64,000 nt of DNA, taken from NCBI RefSeq assembly GCF_014203665.1, contig NZ_JACHJN010000004.1, forward strand, positions 248,001 to 312,000. Reading direction: 5' to 3'. Of the stretch, positions 34,805 through 47,157 are shown in pieces. The DNA is from Saccharothrix tamanrassetensis. Its GTDB lineage: Bacteria; Actinomycetota; Actinomycetes; Mycobacteriales; Pseudonocardiaceae. Numbering within the stretch: the stretch's first letter is position 1; each line of letters begins with the position of its first letter. The position numbers were made by a program, and so were the translations under genes. A model generated the notes under the pieces. It was not told the DNA's origin and did not search any database. It saw only the letters and a list, made by a program, of their open reading frames with translations.

Positions 34805-35718
34805 GTGCGCCAGTCCTCGGCGCTCAGACTGGTGATGCCGGCCGCGCGGGCGGCTTTCTCCGCTGCCCGCACGCGCGACTCGAACTCGCGGGCCACCGCG
34901 CGCAGTTCGGTCTCCGGGTCCTCACCGGCCAGCTTCGCCAGAGCCGCCACCGCGAACAGCGTCGTCCCGGCGTCGTCGCCCTCCGGCAGCAGGTCGACCG
35001 GGAGGCCGGCGCGGGCCGTGCGCTGGGCCAGCTTCCCGGCCAGGGCCACCGCGGGCTGGCCGGTCGCCACGCCGTCCACGCTGGACTCGCGCTGCTTCTC
35101 CGCCTGCTTCAACTCCTCCCACCGGTGCTGCTGGGTGGTCGCGTCGCGGATCGAGGGGTCGTTGCCCTGGAACACGTGCGGGTGCCGTCCGACGAGTTTG
35201 CGGACCAGGTCGCCGGCCACCTCGTCGATGCCGAACGGCTCGACGTCCTCGGCGGCGATGCGGGAGTGGAACAGGACTTGCAGCAGCACGTCGCCGAGCT
35301 CTTCGCGCAGCGCGGGCCGGTCGCCGTCCTCGATGGCTTCGAGCAGTTCGTAGGTCTCCTCCACCAGGTACTGGCGCAGCGACTTGTGGTCCTGCTCCGC
35401 GTCCCAGGGACACCCGCCCGGCGACCGCAGGCGGTCCATCACCGAGACCGCGTCGACCAGCGCCGTGCCCACGGGGTTGCGCACCACCGAGGCACCGTCG
35501 GAGATCAGGGCACGCGCGTACGGGTCGTCCGGGTCCGCGGTGAGGTAGACGACCGGGCCGTCCACCGGCGACACCGGGGCCACGCCCAGCGCGTCCCAGT
35601 AGGACCGGTCGAGATCCTCCGCGGCGAACACCGCCGCCGCGCCCCTGATAGCGGGGAGCGCGGCGGCGGGCAGTACCGAGTCGTGTCCGGAGCTGAGCAG
35701 TACGACAGTGTTCGTCAC
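34789..35718 (-). CDS. mazG: Nucleoside triphosphate pyrophosphohydrolase MazG
   Basis: The 309-residue protein has the MazG core at about residues 105-190: LRSPGGCPWDAEQDHKSLRQ, the metal-binding EETYELLEAIEDGD and LREELGDVLLQVLFHSRIA. The N-terminal 90 residues form the extra domain seen in actinobacterial MazG. The enzyme hydrolyses NTPs to NMP and pyrophosphate and helps remove oxidised or non-canonical nucleotides and lower ppGpp. Position next to mfd and a SurA-like lipoprotein matches mycobacteria (mfd-mazG). Confidence 0.95.
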   Translation of the reverse strand: MTNTVVLLSSGHDSVLPAAALPAIRGAAAVFAAEDLDRSYWDALGVAPVSPVDGPVVYLTADPDDPYARALISDGASVVRNPVGTALVDAVSVMDRLRSPGGCPWDAEQDHKSLRQYLVEETYELLEAIEDGDRPALREELGDVLLQVLFHSRIAAEDVEPFGIDEVAGDLVRKLVGRHPHVFQGNDPSIRDATTQQHRWEELKQAEKQRESSVDGVATGQPAVALAGKLAQRTARAGLPVDLLPEGDDAGTTLFAVAALAKLAGEDPETELRAVAREFESRVRAAEKAARAAGITSLSAEDWRTYWPA

Positions 35719-35745
35719 GCGGTGAAGTCAACCACCGAGCGGGAA

Positions 35746-35820
35746 ACCGCCACCCGGGCAGTCACCGCCCGGCGAGTCACTGCCGGGCCGGTCACCGCTC
35801 GGGACGTCACTGCTTCGGCT
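35746..35820. repeat. 15-bp tandem repeat through the lipoprotein stop
   Basis: Four 15-bp units follow the pattern GTCACYGCYSGG (35761, 35776, 35791, 35806) with a weaker fifth at 35746. The unit at 35806 contains the stop codon (35807-35809) of the minus-strand SurA-like gene; the others lie beyond it, up to the mazG start region. Confidence 0.85.
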
Positions 35821-36742
35821 CGCGGACGACCGCCTGGTACCCGGACAGCTCCTTGTCGCTCGGCGCCAGCGCGATCGCCGTGGCGTCCCACACGCCGTAG
35901 CGCGGGTTCACCCGGATCTGCGGGTCACCGGCGAGCCGCTGCACGAGCCGCAGCCCGATCTGCTCCAGCAACTGCGGCGTGAGCTGCTCGGTGGACGACT
36001 CGCCGCTGCTCCTGGCGTTGTCGTTGCGACCGGTCACGTGCGCCACCAGCCACTGGGCGCTGCCGGGATCCGGCGCGAACGCCACCACCGTGCCCGGCTG
36101 CACGCCGAACAGCGGCGATCCCGCGGCCTGCGGCGACTCCGCGGAGCTGACCTTCTGGCCCTGCTTGGACAGCCGCTGCCCCTCCGGACCCTGCGGGCCG
36201 GAGCTGACGAACTCGGCCATCTTCGACGGGTCGGCCGCGATCTGCTTGGCCTTCTCGATGGCGTCCTTGTTGTCCTTGGTGAAGAAGTAGTCGAAGGTGA
36301 CTTCCATCTTGTCCACGTACTTGCGCGCCAGCTCGACCAGCAGCAGCTGGTCCCTGGCCCGCTCGCGGAACGTCGCGGCGTCGTAGACCGTGTTCTGCGA
36401 GGCGATCTCGGCACCGCCCGCGCTCTGCACGGACTCGGTCACCGCCTCCTCGGACACGGTGACGCCCTCGCGCTGCGCGGCCCGCTCCACCAGCTCGTGC
36501 TGCACGCCCAGGGTCACCAGCTGGCGGGACACCTGGTCGAGCTTGCGCTGCTCCTGGAGCTTCTGGGCCTCGGGCTCCTTCTTCAGCACGGTGTCCAGGC
36601 GCTGCTGGACCTGCTCAAGCGGGATCACGGTGTCGCCGATGATGGCGGCCGAGCCGACCTGGCTGGGGCCGCTACCGCAGCCCGCCACCAGCAGTGCGAC
36701 GGCCGCGCCGACCAGGGTGAAGCGCCTCTGCACAGTCCTCAC
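35807..36742 (-). CDS. SurA N-terminal-like chaperone lipoprotein
   Basis: The 311-residue protein has a lipoprotein signal peptide (FTLVGAAVALLVAGCGSG, Cys about residue 22), then a SurA-type N-terminal helical region with IGDTVIPLEQVQQRLDTVL and GVQHELVERAAQREGVTVSEEAV. The middle, with AEFVSSGPQGPEGQRLSKQG, would correspond to a degenerate PPIase/parvulin segment, but I cannot see complete active-site residues. The lipoprotein likely helps fold exported proteins at the outer face of the membrane. It lies 13 bp downstream of mfd on the same strand. Confidence 0.82.
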   Translation of the reverse strand: MRTVQRRFTLVGAAVALLVAGCGSGPSQVGSAAIIGDTVIPLEQVQQRLDTVLKKEPEAQKLQEQRKLDQVSRQLVTLGVQHELVERAAQREGVTVSEEAVTESVQSAGGAEIASQNTVYDAATFRERARDQLLLVELARKYVDKMEVTFDYFFTKDNKDAIEKAKQIAADPSKMAEFVSSGPQGPEGQRLSKQGQKVSSAESPQAAGSPLFGVQPGTVVAFAPDPGSAQWLVAHVTGRNDNARSSGESSTEQLTPQLLEQIGLRLVQRLAGDPQIRVNPRYGVWDATAIALAPSDKELSGYQAVVREPKQ

Positions 36743-36755
36743 GGCCGTTACCCTC

Positions 36756-40319
<3,564 letters not shown>

Positions 40320-40462
40320 TGCGTGGCTCCCAAAGGCAACGAGGACAGACCCCTGCCCAGGACCTGTGCCCACCGGGAGGGGTGCTCACGTCCAGCGTAC
40401 GTCCACCCACCGACACCCTGCGCGCCGATTAGTCGCTTGACCGGGTGCCGCACCCTTGAAGG

Positions 40463-40984
40463 GTGGAGCACAAGGAGATCAGGGCCGACTACGACGATCG
40501 GCACATCACGGTCTACCAGGCGTACAACGCGGCGATCGCCGACGCGGCGGTGGCGGCGGGCACGTTCGTGCCGCCGTTCCGGGCCGGGCGGATGACGTGG
40601 ATCAAGCCGTCGTTCCGGTGGATGGTGTACCGCTGCGGCTGGGCGTCGAAGCCGGACCAGGAACGGGTGCTGGCGGTCCGGATGACGCGGGAGGGCTTCG
40701 ACCGGGCCGTCCGGGAGGCGGTGCCCAGCTCGGAGGGCGTCGGCCGCAAGCCCGAGGTCCGCGTCCAGTGGGATCCGGAACGCGACCTGCACCACCGGCC
40801 GCTGGACCACCGGTCCATCCAGCTCGGGCTGGCGGGTACCGCCTCCGAGCGGTACGTGCGGGAGTGGATCGTGGGCATCACCGACATCACGCCGCTGGTG
40901 CGCGAGATCCACGGCCACGTGCGGGCCGGTGACCTGGACGCCGCCACGGCCCTGCTACCGCCCGAACGGCCGTACTTCCTGTAA
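40463..40984 (+). CDS. DUF4291 protein
   Basis: The 173-residue protein starts IRADYDDRHITVYQAYNAAI after a GTG and continues with PPFRAGRMTWIKPSFRWMVYR and VQWDPERDLHHRPLDHRSIQ, the complete DUF4291 pattern. The family occurs in bacteria and fungi; no function is known to me, although its fold has been linked to ADP-ribosyl-like enzymes in predictions. It is cytoplasmic, stands alone and faces away from mfd across 143 bp. Confidence 0.88.
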   Translation: MEHKEIRADYDDRHITVYQAYNAAIADAAVAAGTFVPPFRAGRMTWIKPSFRWMVYRCGWASKPDQERVLAVRMTREGFDRAVREAVPSSEGVGRKPEVRVQWDPERDLHHRPLDHRSIQLGLAGTASERYVREWIVGITDITPLVREIHGHVRAGDLDAATALLPPERPYFL

Positions 40985-41019
40985 GGCGTTCTCACACCGA
41001 CCTTGGCATGCTGAACGGT

Positions 41020-42111
41020 ATGCGCCGGGTTGTCGGGTTTGCCGCCGTGTTGCTGCTCGCCGGGTGTTCCAGCGCCCCTCCCGGCGGGAACGTGCCGGCC
41101 AGTGAAGCGCCCAAGGGGATCAAGGTCGAGGTGGTCACCGCGGGCCTCACCCACCCGTGGGAGATCGGGTTCCTGCCCGACGGGCGGATGTTGGTCACCG
41201 AACGCCCCGGCAAGCTCACCCTGGTCGACAAGGGCCTGAAGACCGAGGTCGAAGCCGATCTCGAGGACGTCGTGGCACGCGGCGAAGGCGGGCTGATGGG
41301 CCTGGTGGTGCACCCGGACTTCGCGACCACCGGGAGGTTCACCACGTGCTTCAACACGTCGGGTGACATCCGGCTGGTGACCTGGGAGTTGACCGGCTCC
41401 GCGGCCAAGCGCGTCAAGGACCCGCTCAGGGCCGGGCTGCCGGCCAACCCCAGCGGCCGGCACTCGGGCTGCCGCCTCGCCGTCGACAAGGACGGCAAGC
41501 TGCTCGTCGGCACCGGGGACACCGCCCGCGCCTCGCTCTCCCAGGACCGCGGCAGCCTCGGCGGCAAGGTGCTGAAGCTGGACCTCGCGACCGGCGAGGG
41601 CGGGGTCCACACCTACGGCCACCGCAACGTGCAGGGCATCGCCGTCCGGCAGGACGGGCTGGTGTTCACCGCCGAGCACGGGCCGGACGTGGACGACGAG
41701 GTGAACGTCCTCAAGGCGGGCGCGAACTACGGCTGGGATCCGTCGCGGGGCGGCACGGAGGACCGGTACGACGAGGACGTCCCGATGACCGACCTGGAGC
41801 GCTTCCCGGGCGCCGTGCCCGCCGTGTGGTCGTCCGGCAGCCCCACCGAGGCGATCTCCGACGCGGTGTTCCTGACCGGCGACGAGTGGGGTGGCCTGAA
41901 CGGCGTGCTGGCCGTCACCGCGCTCAAGGGCTCGAAGGTGCTGTTCTTCACCGTCACCCAGGAGGGCGGCGTGCACTCCGTCTCGATCCCCGACGAGCTG
42001 GACGGCACCCACGGCAGGCTCCGGGGCGCGGAACTCGGCCCGGACAAGGCGCTCTACCTGACCACGTCGAACGGCTCGGACGACAAGATCCTCAAGGTGA
42101 GCCGGGGCTGA
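41020..42111 (+). CDS. PQQ/sorbosone dehydrogenase-like lipoprotein
   Basis: The protein of 363 residues has a lipoprotein signal peptide (RRVVGFAAVLLLAGCSSAP, Cys about 17) and a six-bladed propeller of the glucose/sorbosone dehydrogenase type: TAGLTHPWEIGFLPDGRMLV, LMGLVVHPDFATTGRF, NPSGRHSGCRLAVDKDGKLL, VHTYGHRNVQGIAVRQDGLV and NVLKAGANYGWDPSRGG. Relatives oxidise sugars with PQQ as soluble or lipid-anchored enzymes. The residues for PQQ binding are only partly judged here, so it may be a non-enzymatic propeller. I chose ATG 41020 because the signal peptide begins there. Confidence 0.87.
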   Translation: MRRVVGFAAVLLLAGCSSAPPGGNVPASEAPKGIKVEVVTAGLTHPWEIGFLPDGRMLVTERPGKLTLVDKGLKTEVEADLEDVVARGEGGLMGLVVHPDFATTGRFTTCFNTSGDIRLVTWELTGSAAKRVKDPLRAGLPANPSGRHSGCRLAVDKDGKLLVGTGDTARASLSQDRGSLGGKVLKLDLATGEGGVHTYGHRNVQGIAVRQDGLVFTAEHGPDVDDEVNVLKAGANYGWDPSRGGTEDRYDEDVPMTDLERFPGAVPAVWSSGSPTEAISDAVFLTGDEWGGLNGVLAVTALKGSKVLFFTVTQEGGVHSVSIPDELDGTHGRLRGAELGPDKALYLTTSNGSDDKILKVSRG

Positions 42112-42186
42112 GCCCGCGCACCGGATCGGCGTGGCACGCCGCGAGCGGTCGCACGGCGGTCGGCACGGCTGCGGTCGGCGGAACGG

Positions 42187-42831
42187 TCAGCGGCGGGTGC
42201 GCAGCTTGGGCTTGTGGTCCATGTGCGACAAGCCCTTCCAGGCCAGGTTGACCAGGTGCGCGGCCACCTCGTCCTTCTTCGGCTTGCGCACCTCCAGCCA
42301 CCACTGGCCGGTCAGCGCGACCATGCCCACCAGCGCCTGGCTGTAGAGCGCGGCGAGCTTGCGGTCGTAGCCCTGCCGCGAGAAGTGCAGCCCCAGGATC
42401 GACTCCACCTGGGACGCGATGTCGTTGAGCAGCGACGAGAACGTGCCGGTGGACGACGCCACCGGCGAGTCGCGGACCAGGATGCGGAAGCCGTCCGTGG
42501 AGCCCTCGATGTAGTCCAGCAGCGCGCACGCGGCCTGTTCCAGCAGCTCACGCGGGTGGCCGCCGGACAGGGCGTTGACGATGTGGTCCATCAGGTACTG
42601 CATCTCGCGGTCGACCACGACCGCGTAGATGCCTTCCTTGCCGCCGAAGTGCTCGTACACCACCGGCTTGGACACGCCGGCGCGGTGGGCGATCTCCTCG
42701 ATCGAGGTGACTTCGAAGCCCTTCTCCGCGAAGAGGGCCCGGGCGACGTCGAGCAGCTGCTCGCGCCGCTCCTTGCCGGTCATCCGCACGCGCGGGACCG
42801 GGTTGTCGCCATCGCGTCGTCTGCCCGCCAT
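42187..42831 (-). CDS. TetR-family regulator, probable lipid-gene repressor
   Basis: The 214-residue protein has an N-terminal TetR helix-turn-helix (KERREQLLDVARALFAEKGF, then TSIEEIAHRAGVSKPVVYEHFG with FGGKEGIYAVV, about residues 23-76) and an all-helical ligand domain. Its position next to mfd corresponds to Rv1019 of M. tuberculosis. It follows the desaturase gene on the same strand, after a terminator, and the desaturase promoter carries a strong palindrome. That makes the desaturase a likely target, with acyl-CoA as possible ligand; this is inference. The ATG at 42831 lies outside the terminator, unlike the first open start. Confidence 0.88.
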   Translation of the reverse strand: MAGRRRDGDNPVPRVRMTGKERREQLLDVARALFAEKGFEVTSIEEIAHRAGVSKPVVYEHFGGKEGIYAVVVDREMQYLMDHIVNALSGGHPRELLEQAACALLDYIEGSTDGFRILVRDSPVASSTGTFSSLLNDIASQVESILGLHFSRQGYDRKLAALYSQALVGMVALTGQWWLEVRKPKKDEVAAHLVNLAWKGLSHMDHKPKLRTRR

Positions 42832-42847
42832 CCCGGTCACCCTAAAC

Positions 42848-42880
42848 ACCCGCCCCTCGCCGAGCAGGCGAGGGGCGGGT
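42848..42880 (-). terminator. Strong terminator after the desaturase gene
   Basis: ACCCGCCCCTCGCC and GGCGAGGGGCGGGT form a perfect 14-bp stem with a 5-base loop, 8 bp after the desaturase stop. It lies just before the TetR start, so the TetR gene needs either read-through or its own promoter. Confidence 0.8.
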
Positions 42881-42887
42881 TAAGGAT

Positions 42888-43844
42888 TTACTTCTTCACG
42901 CTGATCCGGGCGAGGCGCTGCTCGTTCGGCCAGCGCACGTTGGTCGCCCAGCCGAACTTCTCGAACAGCCAGATCAGCCGCGCGGAGGTGTCGATCTGGC
43001 CGCGCTTCACGCCGTGCCGCGCGCAGGTCGGGTCGGCGTGGTGCAGGTTGTGCCACGACTCGCCGAAGGACAGGATCGCCAGCGCCCACACGTTCGCGGA
43101 GCGGTCCCGCGCGGCGAACGGGCGGTCGCCGACCATGTGGCAGATGGAGTTGACCGACCAGGTCACGTGGTGCAGGAACGCCACCCGGACGAAGCCCGCC
43201 CAGAAGAACGCGGACAGCGCGCCGGCCCACGACATGGTGATCAGGCCGCCGAGCGCGGCCGGGGCGAGCAGGCTGATGATCGTCCACAGCCAGAACAGCT
43301 TGTCGATCTTCACCAGGTCTTCGTCGGCCAGCAGGTCCGGCGCGAAGCGCTGCGCGTTGGTCTTGTCCCGCTCGAACAGCCAGCCCATGTGGGCGTGCCA
43401 GAAGCCCTTGGCCAGCGCGACCGGGCCGTTGCCGAACAGCCACGGCGAGTGCGGGTCGCCCTCGCGGTCGGAGAACGCGTGGTGCCGGCGGTGGTCGGCC
43501 ACCCAGACGATGACCGGGCCCTGCAACGCCATGCTGCCCGCGATGGCCAGGGCGATCTTGAGCGCCCGGTTGGCCTTGAACGAGCCGTGCGTGAAGTACC
43601 GGTGGTAGCCGATCGTCACGCCCAGGCCGGCGAGGTAGTAGAAGGCGACGAAGAGCGCGACGTCGACCCAGCCCAGCCCCCAGCCCCAGGCGAACGGCAC
43701 AGCCGCGACGAGCGCCAGGAACGGCACGATGACGAACACGTAGACACCCAACTGCTCTACGTGGCCGCGACGGCCGTCGATCATCGGCTTGGGCCCCTTG
43801 TCGGGGCTCGGCGGCGTGGACCTGCTCTCAAGGGTGCTGGTCAT
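42888..43844 (-). CDS. Acyl-CoA fatty acid desaturase
   Basis: The 318-residue membrane di-iron enzyme shows the three histidine boxes: HRYFTH (about residues 81-86), HRRHH (about 118-122) and HNLHH (about 262-266). Four membrane helices are seen near 32-50, 58-78, 165-190 and 195-212. It inserts a cis double bond, probably delta-9, into acyl-CoA and so controls membrane fluidity. GAGG lies 8 bases before the ATG. The promoter carries nested palindromes, and a TetR gene follows it, so repression by that protein is likely. Confidence 0.93.
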   Translation of the reverse strand: MTSTLESRSTPPSPDKGPKPMIDGRRGHVEQLGVYVFVIVPFLALVAAVPFAWGWGLGWVDVALFVAFYYLAGLGVTIGYHRYFTHGSFKANRALKIALAIAGSMALQGPVIVWVADHRRHHAFSDREGDPHSPWLFGNGPVALAKGFWHAHMGWLFERDKTNAQRFAPDLLADEDLVKIDKLFWLWTIISLLAPAALGGLITMSWAGALSAFFWAGFVRVAFLHHVTWSVNSICHMVGDRPFAARDRSANVWALAILSFGESWHNLHHADPTCARHGVKRGQIDTSARLIWLFEKFGWATNVRWPNEQRLARISVKK

Positions 43845-43875
43845 ACGTGTACCTCTTGGATGTTCGGGGGCTACC

Positions 43876-43907
43876 TACGGAACCGTAACTTACGGAAGCG
43901 TAAGTTA
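43876..43907. promoter_or_regulatory. Nested palindromic operator of the desaturase gene
   Basis: TAACTTACG-GAAG-CGTAAGTTA (43886-43907) is a perfect 9-bp inverted repeat. It overlaps a second perfect palindrome TACGG-AA-CCGTA (43876-43887), and TACGGAA occurs twice 16 bp apart. The cluster lies 32-63 bp before the desaturase start, so it covers the promoter region. This is the size and place of a TetR operator. Confidence 0.7.
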
Positions 43908-43999
43908 GGGCGGCCTTGTCCCGCCAGAGCGGCGGGCGAATCCATGGCGTGTTCTCAGGATCCCGGGCGTGTCGATCATCGACGGCGCATCATGCGCTG

Positions 44000-45148
44000 A
44001 TGGGGTCACCGAACGTTCGCCGCGGACGCCGCGCGCGGATCGCGCTCATCGTCTTGGGCGTGGTGTTGCTGCTGCTCAGCGCAGGTGTGATGGGCGTCGG
44101 CTGGTACTACAGCGGTCAGCTCCTGGAGCCGGGCCGGGCCCGTCCGGGCTTTCCCGACACCGTCACCGGGTCGACTGAACGGTCCGTCGCGTTGGCGGAG
44201 TCCAGGATCACTGTGCTTCCGGGCACATGGGGTCTCGTGTGGCCGCACGGAACGGCTCGGGTGGGCCGGGTGACCGAGCGCAAGGGCACGACCGTGCTGC
44301 GCGAGGTGCTCGACGGCACTCCCCCGCCCGACGGCACGAACGTGCGCATGGAGGCGTCGGTGTGGACCGGCGACCCGAAAGCCGCCCACGGGCTGGACTT
44401 CCAGGACGTGCGGGTGCGCACGGAGCTGGGCGACGCACCCGCCTGGCTGGTGCCCGGCACGTCGTCCACCTGGGTGATCGCCGTCCACGGCCGCGGCGGC
44501 ACCAGGGCCGAGTCGCTTCGGATCATCCCCGCGCTGCACGCAGCCGGGATACCCGTTCTGGCGGTGACCTACCGCAATGACGCCGGCGCGCCCGCGTCCC
44601 CGGACGGCCTGTTCCACCTCGGCGACACCGAGTGGCGCGACGTCGAGGCCGCCGCCCGGTACGCGCTCGACCGGGGCGCGCGCCAGGTCGTGCTGTACGG
44701 CTGGTCGATGGGCGGCGCGATCGTCGGGCAGTTCCTGGCCCGGTCCGAGATTGCCCCGAAAGTGGTAGGCGCGGTGCTGGACGCGCCGGTCACCAGCTGG
44801 ACCAGGACCCTGGAGCTCCAGTCCCGCAACCGAGGCGTGCCGACCCAGCTCGTGCCGATCGCCGAACTCGTCTCCGACTGGCGCGCCGACCTGGAGTTCG
44901 ACCGCTTCGACCTGGCCGCGCACCCGCCCGCGCGCACCCCGCCGACCCTGCTGATCCACGGCACCGCCGACGGCACGGTGCCGGTGCAGGCCTCGCGGGA
45001 CCTGGCCGCCGCCGCGGCGGGCCTGGGCTGGCCGATCCGGTACGTCGAAGTGCCCGCCGCCGAGCACACGGCCGCTTGGAACGTCGACCCGAAAGGGTAC
45101 GAACGAACCGTGACCGACTTTCTGGCCCCGCTGACAGGGCCGAGCTGA
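44000..45148 (+). CDS. Membrane-anchored alpha/beta hydrolase
   Basis: From ATG 44000 the 382-residue protein has a basic start, one membrane segment (IALIVLGVVLLLLSAGVMGV, about residues 14-33) and an external hydrolase domain: STWVIAVHGRGGTRAESLR (oxyanion), VVLYGWSMGGAIVGQFL (Ser about 236), PTLLIHGTADGTVP (Asp about 318) and AEHTAAWNVDP (His about 355). The region before the domain is beta-rich and has no clear family. The protein likely acts outside the membrane on an ester or peptide; the substrate is unknown. An in-frame start at 43916 is also open. Confidence 0.85.
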   Translation: MGSPNVRRGRRARIALIVLGVVLLLLSAGVMGVGWYYSGQLLEPGRARPGFPDTVTGSTERSVALAESRITVLPGTWGLVWPHGTARVGRVTERKGTTVLREVLDGTPPPDGTNVRMEASVWTGDPKAAHGLDFQDVRVRTELGDAPAWLVPGTSSTWVIAVHGRGGTRAESLRIIPALHAAGIPVLAVTYRNDAGAPASPDGLFHLGDTEWRDVEAAARYALDRGARQVVLYGWSMGGAIVGQFLARSEIAPKVVGAVLDAPVTSWTRTLELQSRNRGVPTQLVPIAELVSDWRADLEFDRFDLAAHPPARTPPTLLIHGTADGTVPVQASRDLAAAAAGLGWPIRYVEVPAAEHTAAWNVDPKGYERTVTDFLAPLTGPS

Positions 45149-45276
45149 CCAGCGGAAACACGCACGGTCATGATCGAATTACGGACGGATTGCCGCCAGT
45201 TGAGTGGTGCTGCTGACCTTCGGGGACCAGTCGTGACAACATGTGTTCGCGCGGTGCGAGGGAGACCTCCGCCCGT

Positions 45277-45347
45277 TCCGCCATGGTGTAAAGGCAGCAC
45301 CTCGGATTTTGGTTCCGATGGTCCAGGTTCGAATCCTGGTGGCGGAG
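45277..45347 (+). tRNA. tRNA-Gln (anticodon UUG)
   Basis: A full cloverleaf is present: acceptor TCCGCCA/TGGCGGA, a D arm with short stem, anticodon stem TCGGA/TCCGA with loop TTTTGGT placing TTG at 34-36, and a T arm with loop TTCGAAT. CCA is not encoded. It lies between the hydrolase and GGDEF genes and its 3' end is about 90 bp before the likely GGDEF start. Confidence 0.92.
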
Positions 45348-45437
45348 CGAGAAAGGCCGAGCCCTACCGGTCCCGGCCCGCGTCTGCCTGGGGGGTGTGA
45401 GTCGCTGCACGAGGAAGCGGTCGACGAGCAGGGCAAC

Positions 45438-47084
45438 GTGGCGCCGGCGCTCCACGAGATGTCCGACGCGTGGCTGGTCGGCCGCGCGAGTGAGCTCGTG
45501 GCCGTGGCCCAGAGCAGCCACCTCTCGGACCAGCTCGACGCCTGCCACGAGGTGGACGAGCTGCTCGGCGAGGCCCAGGCCCGCGGCGAGCCGCGGATCG
45601 TCGGCCAGCTCCTGCGCGCGGCGGCCGTGGTCCGGCTGGTCACGCCCGGTCTGGTGGACCTGTCCGACTCCATGCTGGACGAACTGCTCGCGCACACCCG
45701 GCGGCACGGCCTGGTCGTGCTGGAGGCGGAGGCGCACGCGCTGCGCGGTCGCCGGTACCTGCTCGGCGGGTTCGAGGACAAGGCGCTGACCGAGGTCGCC
45801 AGCGGGCTGGCCATGCTGGAGGAGAACCTCACCCCGGACCCGGTGCTGGACAAGCGCACCTGGGACCGGCTGCTGGCCAACGCGCTGCAGACCACCGGGC
45901 TGGTGCTCACCCAGCTGGGCGTCTACGAGATGGCCGACGCGGTGCTGGCGCGGGCGCACAACGCGATCCGGGACAGCGCCGGCCCGCACCTGATCTACAT
46001 CCACCTGATGAACCGGGCCCGGATGCTGATCGGCTGGGGCCTGCGGCTGGAACGGGTGGAGAACATCGAGGAGGCGGCGGCCAAGTTCGCCACCGCGTCC
46101 GCCATCGCCGAGGTCGTGGAAGGGCCGTTCCGCGAGTCCCTCTACCCCGGCCGGCGGGACCGGTCGGCCGCCGAGCAGGTGCCGATCATCGGCGCGGCGC
46201 ACGCGCTGGCCAAGCCCGGCCCGGAGCACATCGCCCCGCTGTGGCGGCTGCGCGAGCTGTCCATGTACGCCCGCGAGCTGATCATCGTGTCCATCGCGCT
46301 GGCCCGGTGCCTGGAGCTGGAGGAGCTGCCGCAGCAGGCGTTGCAGGTGCTCGCCGACGCCCGCACCCGGCTGGAGCACGACACGTCCGAGCCGACGCTG
46401 ATGCTGTGCCTGGTGCGCGAGTACGCGAAGCTGTCCGGCCCGCACGGGGAGCACACCATCTCCGCCCTCCAGACCTACGCCAACGCGCTGGAGGTGGAGC
46501 TGTGGCAGATGCAGGAGGCCCGCACCGCCACGCTGGTCACCCGGCGCGACCACGAACGGCTGACCCGGGCGCACGGCGCGATCGCGCAGCAGGCGCTGCA
46601 GGACCCGCTGACCGGGCTGCCCAACCGGCGTGCCCTGGACGACCGGCTCGGCGCGCTGATCAGCGCGCAGACCCACCCGATGGCGATCGCGCTGGTCGAC
46701 CTGGACGGGTTCAAGGTGGTCAACGACAAGCACTCGCACGCCGAGGGTGACGATGTCCTCCGCGTGATTGCGAGCACACTCCGCCAGGCCCTGCGCGGTG
46801 ACGACCTGGTGGCCCGGTACGGCGGCGACGAGTTCGTCGTGCTGCTGCCCGGCGCGCCCCTGCACGCCGCCGAAGCGGCCCTCGGTCGGGCGGTGGATGC
46901 CGTGGCGGGCTTGCCTTCCGACCTCTCCCGGGGCGTCACCCTGTCGGTCGGGGTGATCTCCGTGCGGCCCCGCGAGTCGGCCAACCAGGCGCTGGCCCGA
47001 GCCGACTCCGCGATGTACCTGGCGAAGCGCAGAGGTGGCTGCCAGGTTGCCGCCGTGGAAGGCGGACCGTCCTCGGAGGCTTAG
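45438..47084 (+). CDS. GGDEF protein, probable diguanylate cyclase
   Basis: About 548 residues: the first 360 form a helical TPR-like sensor region ([40 protein letters not shown]). A GGDEF domain follows with [39 protein letters not shown] and the intact active site [12 protein letters not shown]. The inhibitory I-site RxxD is present as RGDD five residues before it. It should make cyclic di-GMP, a regulator of development in actinomycetes. The start is uncertain; the frame is open through the tRNA gene, so I take GTG 45438 (AGGG 5 bases before) and ATG 45459 is an alternative. glmU follows after 73 bp. Confidence 0.85.
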   Translation: MAPALHEMSDAWLVGRASELVAVAQSSHLSDQLDACHEVDELLGEAQARGEPRIVGQLLRAAAVVRLVTPGLVDLSDSMLDELLAHTRRHGLVVLEAEAHALRGRRYLLGGFEDKALTEVASGLAMLEENLTPDPVLDKRTWDRLLANALQTTGLVLTQLGVYEMADAVLARAHNAIRDSAGPHLIYIHLMNRARMLIGWGLRLERVENIEEAAAKFATASAIAEVVEGPFRESLYPGRRDRSAAEQVPIIGAAHALAKPGPEHIAPLWRLRELSMYARELIIVSIALARCLELEELPQQALQVLADARTRLEHDTSEPTLMLCLVREYAKLSGPHGEHTISALQTYANALEVELWQMQEARTATLVTRRDHERLTRAHGAIAQQALQDPLTGLPNRRALDDRLGALISAQTHPMAIALVDLDGFKVVNDKHSHAEGDDVLRVIASTLRQALRGDDLVARYGGDEFVVLLPGAPLHAAEAALGRAVDAVAGLPSDLSRGVTLSVGVISVRPRESANQALARADSAMYLAKRRGGCQVAAVEGGPSSEA

Positions 47085-47157
47085 TATCAGCACCTGGCGG
47101 GAGCCAGGCATTCCCGCTGGCAGGCTCGCACTTTTCAGTCAGCTAGGGAGAGCGCTG

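Noticed and set aside
45168..47111. Long open frame on the minus strand opposite the GGDEF gene
   Set aside because: Its translation is rich in Arg, Gly, Gln and His, as expected from the antisense of a GC-rich gene, and it crosses the tRNA-Gln gene. The plus strand shows a real GGDEF domain.
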